From positions 82,257-146,256 of the forward strand of contig DATIWB010000120.1 of the NCBI GenBank assembly GCA_035519675.1: 64,000 bases of DNA, read 5' to 3'. Source of the DNA: RPRB01 sp035519675. GTDB lineage: Bacteria; Myxococcota; Myxococcia; Myxococcales; Myxococcaceae. Both the position numbers and the translations under genes were made by a program. Under the pieces are notes generated by a model, which ran no database searches, had not been told where the DNA came from, and was given only the letters and a program-made list of their open reading frames with translations. This document shows positions 16,878 to 25,271 of the stretch, piece after piece; the stretch's first letter is position 1, and each line of letters begins with the position of its first letter.

Positions 16878-17633
16878 ATGAAGCGCTTCGATTCGAAGGT
16901 GGTGCTGGTGCTGGGCGGTAACGCGGGCATCGGCCGGGCGGCGGCGGAGGCGTTCGCCCGCGAGGGCGCCCGGGTGGTGGTCTCGGCCCGGCGGGAGGAG
17001 CAGGGCGTGGCGGTGGTCCAGGCCATCCAGAAGGCCGGCGGGACGGCGAAGTTCATCCGCGCCGACGTGGCCAAGGAGGCCGACATCAAGGCGGCCATCG
17101 ACGGCACGGTGAAGGAGTTCGGGCAGCTCGACGCGCTGTTCAACAATGCGGGGATCGAGGGGAAGAACGGCCCCATCGGCGATCTGTCGGCCGGCGACTT
17201 CGACGAGACCTTCGCGGTCAACGCCCGCGGCACCTGGCTCGCCATGAAGCACGCCCTCCCCCACCTGGCGAAGACCCGCGGAACCATCGTGAACAACAGC
17301 TCGGTGGTCGGCGAGATCGGCATCCCCAACATCTCCGTCTACTCGGCCAGCAAGGGCGCGGTGAACGCCCTCACCCGTACCGCGGCCATGGAGTTCATCC
17401 CCCAGGGCGTCCGGGTCAACGCGGTCGCCCCGGGGCCCATCGAGACCGACATGGCCGCCCGGATGTTCGGCGGGCTCGAGGCCTTCCGGGCCTACTTCAA
17501 GCCGCAGATCCCAGCCGGCGGCCCGGGCGTGGTGGAGGACGTCGCCGAGGCGGTGCTCTACCTGGCCTCGCCGGAGTCCCGCTTCGTGGTCGGGCAGGTG
17601 CTGACCGTCGACGGCGGCGTCAGCGCTCGCTGA
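16878..17633 (+). CDS. Short-chain dehydrogenase/reductase (SDR)
   Basis: NAD(P)-dependent oxidoreductase of 251 residues, classical SDR size. The cofactor loop is GGNAGIG (13-19), with NNAG at 89-92, catalytic Ser141/142, and YSASK with Tyr155 and Lys159. The usual PG motif is at APGPIETDM. A start at 16878 is preferred to 16806 because it begins at the first strand of the fold. It is divergent from a TetR gene, an arrangement that usually means induction by the SDR substrate or a related compound. The substrate is unknown. Confidence 0.92.
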   Translation: MKRFDSKVVLVLGGNAGIGRAAAEAFAREGARVVVSARREEQGVAVVQAIQKAGGTAKFIRADVAKEADIKAAIDGTVKEFGQLDALFNNAGIEGKNGPIGDLSAGDFDETFAVNARGTWLAMKHALPHLAKTRGTIVNNSSVVGEIGIPNISVYSASKGAVNALTRTAAMEFIPQGVRVNAVAPGPIETDMAARMFGGLEAFRAYFKPQIPAGGPGVVEDVAEAVLYLASPESRFVVGQVLTVDGGVSAR

Positions 17634-17720
17634 GCGGTCCTGGAGGGCGGCGGGGCGACGCCCTGGTGGGCAGGGCGCCAGTTGGACCGAGGTCGTACAC
17701 CTCCCGGCGGCTCGGAGAGA

Positions 17721-17745
17721 CTCGGGCCGGTGCTCCCGGCCCGGG
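17721..17745 (+). terminator. Strong hairpin just upstream of the acyltransferase start
   Basis: CTCGGGCCGG and CCGGCCCGGG pair into a 10-bp stem (one G-T pair) around the loop TGCTC. It ends 14 bases before the next ATG and has no T-run. A weaker hairpin, CGCCCT / AGGGCG, lies at 17659-17677. They may end SDR transcription, or the larger one may be a leader structure. Confidence 0.4.
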
Positions 17746-17759
17746 TGTACCGTCCGGCC

Positions 17760-18596
17760 ATGCCGAACCTGGCACTGGTCGAAATGAAGGAGCTGTCGTC
17801 CTTCCGGAAGATCGCGCTCGGCACCTGGCGGACGGCGTACGACCCGTCCATCTACGGCACGCTGGTGCTGCGGATGGACCGCGCGCTGGCGTACATCGCG
17901 CGGTTCCGCGAGCAGACCGGCCGTCGCCTCACCGTCAGCCACCTGATGGCCAAGGCCTCGGCGATGGCGCTCCAGGCGTGCCCCGAGGCGAATGCGATCC
18001 TCCGCTGGAACCGCATCTACCTGAGGCAGCGGATCGGGGTGTTCTTCCAGGTGCTGATGACCGACGAGGGAGAGGAGAAGGCCGACCTCTCCGGCGCCAC
18101 GCTCTACGATCTGGAGCAAAAGTCCCTCCTGGAGATCGTCGACGAGTTCGAGAAGAAGGTCGCGCTGGTGCGCCAGCGTGAGGACCCCGCGCTGGAGAAG
18201 ACGCGCGGGACCTTCCAGCGCCTGCCCTACCTGCTCCTCCGGCCCTTCCTCCGGCTGCTCTCCTTCCTCTGCTACACGCTGAACCTGGATCTCCGGCGTC
18301 TGGGGATCGCCTCGGACCCCTTCGGTAGCCTGATGATCACCAACGTCGGAAGCCTGGGACTCGACACCGCCTACGCGCCGCTGGTCCCGTTCTCGCGCGT
18401 GCCGATGCTCTTCGCCGTCGGCGAGGCGACGGAGCACGTCCTGGTGGAGAACGGACAGGTGATGGTGGGAAAGACCATGAGCGTCAACGCGACGCTCGAT
18501 CACCGGGTCATCGACGGGTTCCATGCCGCCAGGATCGCCAGGGTCCTGCGGGAATGGATGGAGGACCCGGAGGCGCACTTCGACGCGCTCGGCTGA
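17760..18596 (+). CDS. Stand-alone 2-oxoacid dehydrogenase-type acyltransferase (E2 catalytic domain)
   Basis: A 278-residue protein of the CoA-dependent acyltransferase superfamily (E2 catalytic domain, chloramphenicol acetyltransferase fold). The active-site motif DHRVIDG is near the C terminus. TVSHLMAKASAMAL and GSLMITNVGSLG match conserved E2 segments. It has no lipoyl or peripheral-subunit-binding domain, and no E1 or E3 gene is nearby, so it is unlikely to be part of an ordinary dehydrogenase complex. A hydrophobic stretch (about 160-180) is unusual. No clear ribosome site precedes the ATG. The acyl acceptor is unknown. Confidence 0.85.
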   Translation: MPNLALVEMKELSSFRKIALGTWRTAYDPSIYGTLVLRMDRALAYIARFREQTGRRLTVSHLMAKASAMALQACPEANAILRWNRIYLRQRIGVFFQVLMTDEGEEKADLSGATLYDLEQKSLLEIVDEFEKKVALVRQREDPALEKTRGTFQRLPYLLLRPFLRLLSFLCYTLNLDLRRLGIASDPFGSLMITNVGSLGLDTAYAPLVPFSRVPMLFAVGEATEHVLVENGQVMVGKTMSVNATLDHRVIDGFHAARIARVLREWMEDPEAHFDALG

Positions 18597-18673
18597 CGGG
18601 TACGGGACAGCAACCACTGTGACCTGAGCGAGGATCCCAAGCTTTCTGCAGCGCCTCCTCCCTCGGTCAACAG

Positions 18674-18712
18674 TTCCTATGAAAAATAGGAAATACAGCG
18701 CGTCGTCCTATT
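18674..18712. promoter_or_regulatory. Lrp-type operator candidate in an AT-rich island
   Basis: TTCCTATGAAAAATAGGAA (18674-18692) is a perfect inverted repeat with 7-base arms and a 5-base spacer. A further half-site TCCTATT lies at 18706-18712. It sits 56-74 bases before the Lrp start and is one of few AT-rich spots in the window, as expected for an autoregulatory Lrp/AsnC site. Confidence 0.6.
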
Positions 18713-18747
18713 GAACATCCATGGGGAGGGGGCAATATGACGTTTCC

Positions 18748-19212
18748 ATGGACGACGTCGACGCCGGCATCGTGGACCTCCTCCAGGCGGATGCGCGCCT
18801 CACCCAGGCGCAGATCGCCAAGAAGGTGGGCCTGTCACAGCCCTCGGTGGCTGACCGGATCCGCAAGCTCGAGGAGCAGCGGGTCATCACCGGCTACACC
18901 GCGAAGGTGGACCCCCGGAAGCTGGGGAAGGACATCACCGCCTTCATCGGCGTGGGCATCGAGCACCCGCGGTACTTCGACGCCTTCGCCAAGAAGGTGA
19001 TGGGACTGGAGGAGGTCCTGGAGTGCCATCGGGTGGCGGGCCAGGACAGCTACCTGCTCAAGGTGCGGACCGAGAACACCGGCTCGCTCGACCTCCTCCT
19101 GACAGAGGGCCTTCGTACGCTCCCCGGCGTCACCCGGACCCACACCACCATCGTCCTCTGCTCGGTGAAGGAAGAGACCCACGTCGCGCCGAGGAAGGAG
19201 CCAGCGCCATGA
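18748..19212 (+). CDS. Lrp/AsnC family transcriptional regulator
   Basis: A 154-residue regulator with an N-terminal helix-turn-helix (ADARLTQAQIAKKVGLSQPS, then VADRIRKLEEQRVITGYTAKV) and a C-terminal RAM/ACT-like amino-acid-binding domain (HRVAGQDSYLLKV). The ATG at 18748 fits the usual family start MDDVDAGIVDLL. An ATG at 18721 would add nine residues. The stop overlaps the aminotransferase start (ATGA), so it is translationally coupled to, and probably regulates, that enzyme in response to its amino-acid substrate. Confidence 0.93.
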   Translation: MDDVDAGIVDLLQADARLTQAQIAKKVGLSQPSVADRIRKLEEQRVITGYTAKVDPRKLGKDITAFIGVGIEHPRYFDAFAKKVMGLEEVLECHRVAGQDSYLLKVRTENTGSLDLLLTEGLRTLPGVTRTHTTIVLCSVKEETHVAPRKEPAP

Positions 19213-20474
19213 CCATCCAGACGGCGAGACGGATGCGGGGGGTCGTCCCCTCTGCGGTCCGGGAGATTCTCAAGGTGGCGGAGCGGCCCGAGGTGCTGTC
19301 CTTCGCCGGAGGTCTGCCGGCGCCGGAGCTCTTCCCCGCCCGGGAGCTGGCGGACGCCTTCGAGGCGGTGCTGCGAAAGAAGCCCGGGGCGGCGCTGCAG
19401 TACGGCATCACCGAGGGGTTTCTCCCGCTGCGCGAGTGGCTGGCCGAGCGGCTGCGGGCCCGGGGCATCCCGGCCACGGCGGAGAGCGTGATGGTGGTGA
19501 GCGGCAGCCAGCAGGGCATCGACCTGGTGGCCCGCGTGCTGCTCGACCCCGGAGCCACGGTGCTGGTGGAGAACCCCAGCTACCTCGCCGCGCTCCAGGC
19601 GTTCGCCGCCTACGAGGCCCGGGTGGTGGCGCTTCCGGGCGACGAGAACGGGCTACGGACCGAGCTGCTCGAGGACGCGGTGCGGGCGCACCGGCCGGCC
19701 CTCGTCTACCTGGTCCCGGACTTCCAGAACCCGAGGGGCACGACGCTCGCCCAGGACCGCCGGCGTGAGCTCGCCCGGGTGGCACGGCGTCACGGCGTCC
19801 CGGTGCTCGAGGACGACCCGTACGGCGCCCTGCGCTTCGCCGGCGCGCCCTCCACCCCCATCGCCGCGCTCGCCGACGGCCTCACCTTCCACCTGGGCAC
19901 CTTCTCCAAGACGCTCGCGCCGGGCTTGCGCCTCGGCTGGGTTCACGGGCCCAGGCCGCTGATGCGCACCATGACCATCGCCAAGCAGGCCTGTGATCTC
20001 CAGACCGCCACCCTGGCCCAGCACGCGGTGGTCGAGTTGCTGAAGGACTTCGACTACGAGGCGCACCTCGGACGGATCCGCATCGAGTACCGCCGCCGCC
20101 GCGAGGCGATGCTGCAGGCGCTGGAGCGCAGCATGCCCCCCGGCACGCGCTGGTCCAGGCCCGACGGCGGTCTCTTCCTCTGGCTCGAGCTGCCCCCGGG
20201 GCTGCGGGACGACGACGTGTTCCGCGCCGCCATCGAGCACGCGGTGGCGGTGGTGCCCGGGAGCGGCTTCTTCGTCGGCCCCCCGGAGCACGGCTTTCTG
20301 CGGCTCAACTTCTCCAACCAGTGCGTGGCCAACATCGAGCTGGGCATCGCCCGCCTGGGGCAAACGCTGGCCGAGCTGCAGGCCACCCCCGCTGCGCCCT
20401 CGACCGTCGCCCCGGCGCTCAGTAGGCGTTCCGCGACAGGAACCCGCCCAGCGCGGTTCGCAGGAGGATCTTGA
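19209..20474 (+). CDS. PLP-dependent aminotransferase, class I/II (LysN/Aro8-like)
   Basis: Fold-type I aminotransferase of 421 residues. The PLP lysine is K234 in GTFSKTLAPGLRLGW. Other family residues are Y125 (ENPSY), N174 (QNPRG) and D203/Y205 (EDDPYG). The N-terminal segment SFAGGLPAPELFP is typical of the branch holding 2-aminoadipate, aromatic and multi-substrate aminotransferases. Coupling to an Lrp regulator suggests an amino-acid substrate sensed by that protein. The last 19 codons overlap the convergent sugar transferase gene. The tail after about residue 395 is low-complexity. Confidence 0.92.
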   Translation: MTIQTARRMRGVVPSAVREILKVAERPEVLSFAGGLPAPELFPARELADAFEAVLRKKPGAALQYGITEGFLPLREWLAERLRARGIPATAESVMVVSGSQQGIDLVARVLLDPGATVLVENPSYLAALQAFAAYEARVVALPGDENGLRTELLEDAVRAHRPALVYLVPDFQNPRGTTLAQDRRRELARVARRHGVPVLEDDPYGALRFAGAPSTPIAALADGLTFHLGTFSKTLAPGLRLGWVHGPRPLMRTMTIAKQACDLQTATLAQHAVVELLKDFDYEAHLGRIRIEYRRRREAMLQALERSMPPGTRWSRPDGGLFLWLELPPGLRDDDVFRAAIEHAVAVVPGSGFFVGPPEHGFLRLNFSNQCVANIELGIARLGQTLAELQATPAAPSTVAPALSRRSATGTRPARFAGGS

Positions 20475-21804
20475 GGTCCAGGAGCAGCGACCAGTTCTCG
20501 ATGTAGTAGAGGTCGTACTCGATCCGCTTCTGGATCGAGGTCTGTCCCCGGAGCCCGTTGATCTGCGCCCACCCGGTGATGCCGGACTTCACCTTGTGGC
20601 GGAGGTGGTACTTGGGGATCTGCCGCTTGAACTCCTCGATGAACACCGGGCGCTCGGGCCGCGGACCCACCAGGCTCATGTCCCCGCGCAGCACGTTGAA
20701 CAGCTGCGGCAGCTCGTCCAGCGAGGTCTGCCGGAGGAACGCGCCCACCGGCGTCCGGCGGTCGTCTCCCGCCGTGGCCATCCGCGGCCCGGCCCGCTCG
20801 GAGTCCACTCGCATGGTGCGGAACTTGAGGATGGGGAAGACCGCTCCGTCCATGCCCATCCGCTCCTGCCGGTAGAGCACCGGCCCGTGGCTGGTCAGCT
20901 TCACCGCCACCGCGACGAGCAGCATCACCGGGGAGACCAGCAGCAGCGCCGCCGCCGAGAACAGGATGTCGAACACCCGCTTGGCCACCAGGTTCCAGCC
21001 CTCGAGCGGTCCGCCTTGGAGGCTGACGATGGGCAGCCCGCCGAACTCCTCCAGACCGCCGTAGAGCGTCACGTACTGGAAGAGGTCGGGGACGATCTTC
21101 ACGTCCACGGTGTACAGCGCCAGCCGCTCCATCAATGACTTCATCAGCGGCATGTCCTCGGACGGAAGGGCGAGGATCACCTGGTCCACGGTCTGCTCCC
21201 GGAGCACCCGCTCCAGCTCGTCGGCGGTCCCGATGACCGGTGCACCGCGCACCGTGGTCCCGGGCAGCAGCAGGTCCCGGGAGAGCACTCCGGTCACCCG
21301 GAAGCCCAGCTCGCCCTGGTGCTCGATGGTCTCCACCACCCGCTCTCCGAGCTCCCCCGCCCCCACCAGGAGGATGGACTTGAGGTTCAGGCCCTTCCGG
21401 CGGAGCGACTCGAGCCACAGCCGGAAGGCCACCCGGGTCGTCGCCACCAGGACGAACGAGTAGCCGGCGAAGAAGAGCAGGGTGAGCCGCGAGTAGCGCT
21501 CGCGGCCGAAATAGGTGAGGGCGACCAGCACCAGGCTCCCGGTGATGGTGGCCTTGAACAGCTCGAAGACCTCCTCCAGGTGCGTCCGCACCCGGTTGGT
21601 CGCGTAGAGGCGAGACTGGCGGTAGGCCACCGGGAACAGCACCAGCACCAGCGCCAAGGTCACCAGCGTCTCGCGCAGCGGAGGCCGGGGCGCGTGGAAG
21701 GCGTCGAAGCGCGTCAGGTAAGCCAGGGCGAAGGCGACGGTGAGCATCGCGACATCGATTCCGACCTTGATCGATGTCCAGAACCGCTGCAGCCGGTTGA
21801 ACAC
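20419..21804 (-). CDS. Undecaprenyl-phosphate sugar phosphotransferase (WcaJ/ExoY-type)
   Basis: Starts exopolysaccharide or O-antigen repeat-unit assembly by moving a sugar-1-phosphate to undecaprenyl phosphate. Of 461 residues, the N-terminal half has four to five membrane helices and a CoA-binding-like domain (ILLVGAGELGERVVE). The C-terminal catalytic domain holds LVAKRVFDILFSAAALLLVSP, the KFRTM segment, and DELPQLFNVLRGDMSLVGPRP. It ends in the usual YDLYYIENWSLLLDLKI. It follows the GT4 gene after a 10-base gap on the same strand. Confidence 0.95.
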   Translation of the reverse strand: MFNRLQRFWTSIKVGIDVAMLTVAFALAYLTRFDAFHAPRPPLRETLVTLALVLVLFPVAYRQSRLYATNRVRTHLEEVFELFKATITGSLVLVALTYFGRERYSRLTLLFFAGYSFVLVATTRVAFRLWLESLRRKGLNLKSILLVGAGELGERVVETIEHQGELGFRVTGVLSRDLLLPGTTVRGAPVIGTADELERVLREQTVDQVILALPSEDMPLMKSLMERLALYTVDVKIVPDLFQYVTLYGGLEEFGGLPIVSLQGGPLEGWNLVAKRVFDILFSAAALLLVSPVMLLVAVAVKLTSHGPVLYRQERMGMDGAVFPILKFRTMRVDSERAGPRMATAGDDRRTPVGAFLRQTSLDELPQLFNVLRGDMSLVGPRPERPVFIEEFKRQIPKYHLRHKVKSGITGWAQINGLRGQTSIQKRIEYDLYYIENWSLLLDLKILLRTALGGFLSRNAY

Positions 21805-21814
21805 GTCCCCTGCC

Positions 21815-22951
21815 CTACCACGGAAGCCGGTCGCGCAGGTCGGGCCGGCGAGCGAGCAGCGCCTCCACCTTCGAGCGGAGGGCTGCCCGGAACCGCTCCG
21901 CGGAGAACATCTCCGCGCGGGCTCGGGCGCGGGACGGCTCGAAGCGCTGCTCGAAGGACTCGAAGCGGCCCAGCGCGTCGACCAGGGACTCCGGCGTCGG
22001 CGCGTCGAAGAGCAGCCCGGTGTCCGGGGTGACGGTCTCCAGGGCTCCGCCCCGCCCCAGGGCGATGACCGGGCGCCCCGAGGCCAGCGCCTCGAGCGGG
22101 GCGATGCCGAAGTCCTCCTCGCCGGGGAAGATCAGCGCCCGCGCGCCCCGGTACAGCCCGGGGACCTCGGCGTCGGGCACCTTCCCCAGCCAGCGGACGC
22201 CGGGCGGGAGCCCCGAGCGAAGCAGCCGCGCGTCCTGCCCGTCGCCGGCGATCCACAGCACCTGCCCGGTGCGCCTGAAGGCCTCCACCGCCAGGTCCAC
22301 TCGCTTGTACGGCGCGAGCGCCCCGAGCCAGAGGAAGTACCCGCCCGAGGGTGGGATCGGTGCGGGAAGCTTCATCCCGAAGCGGGCGAGGTCCACGGGC
22401 GGGTGGATGACGTCCGCCTCGCGGCCCCAGAACTGGGCGATCCGCCGGGCGACGTGCTGGCTGTTGGCCACCATCGCATCGGGGTCGGCCGCAGTGCGCC
22501 GGTCCCAGGCCTGGAGCGCGGGACGGCTCGCCGCCGCCGCGAGTCTGACCGGAAGGCTCGCCCGTCCCGGACCGAAGTAGGCGTCGAACTGGTCCCACAT
22601 GTAGCGCATGGGCGAGTGCACGTAGGCCAGGTGCGGCGTCCCTCGCGGCACCCGCACGCCCTTGGCCACGCAGTGGCTGGAGGAGACGACCAGGTCGAAC
22701 CCACGGGTGTCGAGGAAGCGCAGTGCCGCCGGCATCAGGGGCAGCGCGGCCCGGTAGCGGTGCTCGATGCCGGGCAGCCGCTGCAGCGGCGAGGTGTGGA
22801 TGGGCCGTGACTCCACGTCCGCCCCGACGCTCCCCGGCACGTGCAGCAGGGTGAAGATCTCCGAGTCCGGAAAGAGCCGCACCAGCTCGGCCAGCACCAG
22901 CTCTCCGCCGCGGCGCCCGGTGAGCCAGTCATGGACGAGAGCGACGCGCAT
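21815..22951 (-). CDS. Glycosyltransferase family 4 protein
   Basis: A 378-residue GT-B glycosyltransferase. The N terminus MRVALVHDWLTGRRGGELVL and the C-terminal EDFGIAPLEALASGRPVIA (E-x7-E motif) are diagnostic of GT4. It lies directly upstream of the sugar phosphotransferase gene in the same unit, so it probably adds a sugar to the undecaprenyl-linked intermediate. The ATG at 22951 is chosen because it begins the first beta strand. Longer frames run into the divergent gene. Donor and acceptor sugars are unknown. Confidence 0.93.
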   Translation of the reverse strand: MRVALVHDWLTGRRGGELVLAELVRLFPDSEIFTLLHVPGSVGADVESRPIHTSPLQRLPGIEHRYRAALPLMPAALRFLDTRGFDLVVSSSHCVAKGVRVPRGTPHLAYVHSPMRYMWDQFDAYFGPGRASLPVRLAAAASRPALQAWDRRTAADPDAMVANSQHVARRIAQFWGREADVIHPPVDLARFGMKLPAPIPPSGGYFLWLGALAPYKRVDLAVEAFRRTGQVLWIAGDGQDARLLRSGLPPGVRWLGKVPDAEVPGLYRGARALIFPGEEDFGIAPLEALASGRPVIALGRGGALETVTPDTGLLFDAPTPESLVDALGRFESFEQRFEPSRARARAEMFSAERFRAALRSKVEALLARRPDLRDRLPW

Positions 22952-23003
22952 CACGGGCGTTCGGGCCGGCCGGTGTAGCATGCCCCGGCCGCCACTCCAC
23001 TCC

Positions 23004-24068
23004 ATGGCCTCCCGGGTGCTCATCGATCTTCGGATGGTGTCCGGCCGGCTGCACGGCATCGCCCGGTACGCGCTGGAGCTCGCCCGGGTGCTCCCCGCCC
23101 TCGCCCCCGACCTGGCCTTCGAGGGGCTCGGGCCGCCCGGCGGCCTGCCGGACCTCGGACCGCTCGCGCCGGCCTTTCCGGTGCACTCCGCTCCCGCCGG
23201 GTTCCTCTCCCCGCTCGAGCAGCCGGGCCTCGCCGCCGTCCTCCGCCGGCTCGCCCCCAGCCTCTTCCACGCCACCTCGTTCTCGGTGCCGCTCCTCTGG
23301 CGCGGACCGCTGGTGGCGACGCTGCACGACGCCGCCCACCTGGTGCGGAGCGAGGAATTCGGGCCGCTCACCGCCCTGTACTACCGGCTGGTGGTGCGCC
23401 CCACCCTTCGCCGTGCCCGGGCGCTGCTCACCGTGTCCGAGTTCGCGCGCGGCGAGCTCGCCAGCCGCCTGGGGGTACCCGAGTCACGCTGGAGCGTGGT
23501 TCCCCCCGGAGTGGATGCGCGCTTCCGTCCCCCCTCCGCGGAGGAGCGGCTCCAGGCCCGCCGGCGGCTCGGGCTCCCGCCGCGTTACCTGCTCGCGGTG
23601 GGCAACCCCAAGCCGCACAAGAACCTCGCGCTCCTGGCGCGCATCGCCGCCCGGCTCCCGGTCCCCCTGGTGCTGCTCGCCGGCGACAGCGCGGCGCGGG
23701 TCTTCCCCCGGCCCACCCTGGTGCTCTCCGAGGTGGACGAGTCGCAGCTGCCTGCGCTCTACGGCGCCGCCGAGGCCCTGCTGCTCCCCTCGCGCCACGA
23801 GGGTTTCGGCCTGCCCGCGCTCGAGGCCATGGCCACTGGGACGCCGGTCCTCGCGGCCAACGCCGGCTCCTTGCCCGAGGTGACCGGCGGCGCCGCCGAG
23901 CTGCTGGATCCCGACGCCCCCGAGGCGTGGATCGCCGCGAGCAATGCCATCGTGGGCAACCCGCTCCTACGGGCCCGGTGGGTCTCCGCCGGCCGCGAGC
24001 GCGCCCGGGCCTACACCTGGGAACGCTGCGCCCGGCACACCCTCGCGGTCTACCGCGCGGCCTTCTGA
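23004..24068 (+). CDS. Glycosyltransferase family 4 protein
   Basis: A second GT4 enzyme, 354 residues, divergent from the previous one with only 52 bases between starts. The family motif is SRHEGFGLPALEAMATGTPVLAANAGSLPEV. AVGNPKPHKNL and the N-terminal LIDLRMVSGRLHGIARY match mannosyl/galactosyl-type GT4 proteins with the GIGRY motif, here GIARY. Its last 102 bases overlap, on the other strand, the convergent ligase gene. Sugar specificity is unknown. Confidence 0.93.
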   Translation: MASRVLIDLRMVSGRLHGIARYALELARVLPALAPDLAFEGLGPPGGLPDLGPLAPAFPVHSAPAGFLSPLEQPGLAAVLRRLAPSLFHATSFSVPLLWRGPLVATLHDAAHLVRSEEFGPLTALYYRLVVRPTLRRARALLTVSEFARGELASRLGVPESRWSVVPPGVDARFRPPSAEERLQARRRLGLPPRYLLAVGNPKPHKNLALLARIAARLPVPLVLLAGDSAARVFPRPTLVLSEVDESQLPALYGAAEALLLPSRHEGFGLPALEAMATGTPVLAANAGSLPEVTGGAAELLDPDAPEAWIAASNAIVGNPLLRARWVSAGRERARAYTWERCARHTLAVYRAAF

Positions 24069-25271
24069 GGCCGGGTGCACCAGGCCCAGGCCCCAGACGA
24101 GGGCGAAGCCCAGCGCCACGCTGGGGTGGAACGGCAGGTAGTGGGCCATGCCCAGGGTCTGGTATCCGACCCAGGAGAGCGCCGCCCCGAGCGCCACGGT
24201 GTTCCCGCCGCGCGCCCGGCGCAGCAGCGCGCGCAGGAGCGCCGCGTGGAGCAGGACCCACAGCAGCAGGCCGGGGACTCCGGTCTCCGCCCAGACGGTG
24301 AGGGCGATGGAGTGCGCATCGCGCGAGAGCATGTCGCTGATGCCGGTCACGTCCTGACGCGCGAGCGCCGCCGTCCGGTAGTTGCCGAAGCCCACCCCGA
24401 GCCACGGGTGCTGGTGGACCAGATCCCACCCTGCGGCGCGAGCCAGCGCCCGCTCACCCCCCACGAAGTTCTCGGTCGCCTGGCCGAGCCGGACGTGCCA
24501 CCCCGGGCTCACCAGCGCCGCCGCCGCCACGGCGAGAACCCCCGCCCCCACCGCCGCCCGGACGCGCGCGCTCCGGGTCACCAGCACCCCGGCCACCAGC
24601 ACCAGCAGGACCGCGGTGAGGAGCGCCGCCCGCGCGTAGGCGAGGACGATGCACCCCACGCAGGCGAAGGACAGCGCGGCGGCCAGCGCACGGGTCCGCG
24701 GCGCGGCGGGACGGAGCGCAGTGCTCAGCGCTGGCCCGAGTGCGGCGATGGAGGCGTGCGCCAGGCGGAGGCGGTGAAAGAAGAACCCGCCCGCCGCGTA
24801 ACGGTCCTCGTCGCCGAACGTCTCGTGCACCCGGTCCACCGGCACCCGCAGGACGCCCGGGATGGAGATGGACCAGCGCACCAGGTGCTGCACCGCCGAC
24901 AGCGCGAGCGAGACGAGCCCCCCGGCGAGGAAGAGCGCGGCGGGCCAGGTCCAGCGAACGACCTGCGCACCGAGGAGCGCCGCAGCGGCGAGGGCCGCGG
25001 TGTCGAGGCAATGCAGCCAGAGCGCGGCCGGAGGAAGTCCTGGGGTCCCGAGCGCCCGCACCACCAGCGGGGAGAGCGCCTGCCACGCTGCGAGCCCGAG
25101 CGCCGCGCCGGCGGGAAGTCGCGCCTCGCCCGGAAGGGACGCCCCGCGGAGGGCCAGCATCGCCGAGGCGACGAGCGCCAGGTCCGCCACGCCCTGGAGC
25201 AGCCCCTCCGCCAGCCAGAACGCGGCGGCCCAGGCAGCCACCAGCGCCGTCGCCACCCGAGCCGGACTCAC
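23967..25271 (-). CDS. O-antigen ligase/polymerase-like membrane protein (Wzy/WaaL superfamily)
   Basis: A 434-residue protein with about 11-12 hydrophobic helices. The family region HPWLGVGFGNYRTAALARQD is followed by DAHSIALTVWAETGVPGLLL, the Wzy_C pattern with conserved H and E. The GTG start at 25271 overlaps the lptG stop (GTGA), placing it at the end of the purH-purD-lptFG chain. It would polymerise polysaccharide or ligate it to lipid A; sequence alone does not separate the two. The last 34 residues lie antisense to the glycosyltransferase and look like read-through tail. Confidence 0.85.
   Translation of the reverse strand: MSPARVATALVAAWAAAFWLAEGLLQGVADLALVASAMLALRGASLPGEARLPAGAALGLAAWQALSPLVVRALGTPGLPPAALWLHCLDTAALAAAALLGAQVVRWTWPAALFLAGGLVSLALSAVQHLVRWSISIPGVLRVPVDRVHETFGDEDRYAAGGFFFHRLRLAHASIAALGPALSTALRPAAPRTRALAAALSFACVGCIVLAYARAALLTAVLLVLVAGVLVTRSARVRAAVGAGVLAVAAAALVSPGWHVRLGQATENFVGGERALARAAGWDLVHQHPWLGVGFGNYRTAALARQDVTGISDMLSRDAHSIALTVWAETGVPGLLLWVLLHAALLRALLRRARGGNTVALGAALSWVGYQTLGMAHYLPFHPSVALGFALVWGLGLVHPASEGRAVDREGVPGAAFPGVGPGALAAGGDPPGP

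Noticed and set aside
20419..25271. A complete secondary-metabolite cluster around the glycosyltransferases
   Set aside because: Only sugar transferase, GT4 and ligase-like genes are there; no polyketide or peptide synthetase. The set fits exopolysaccharide or O-antigen.
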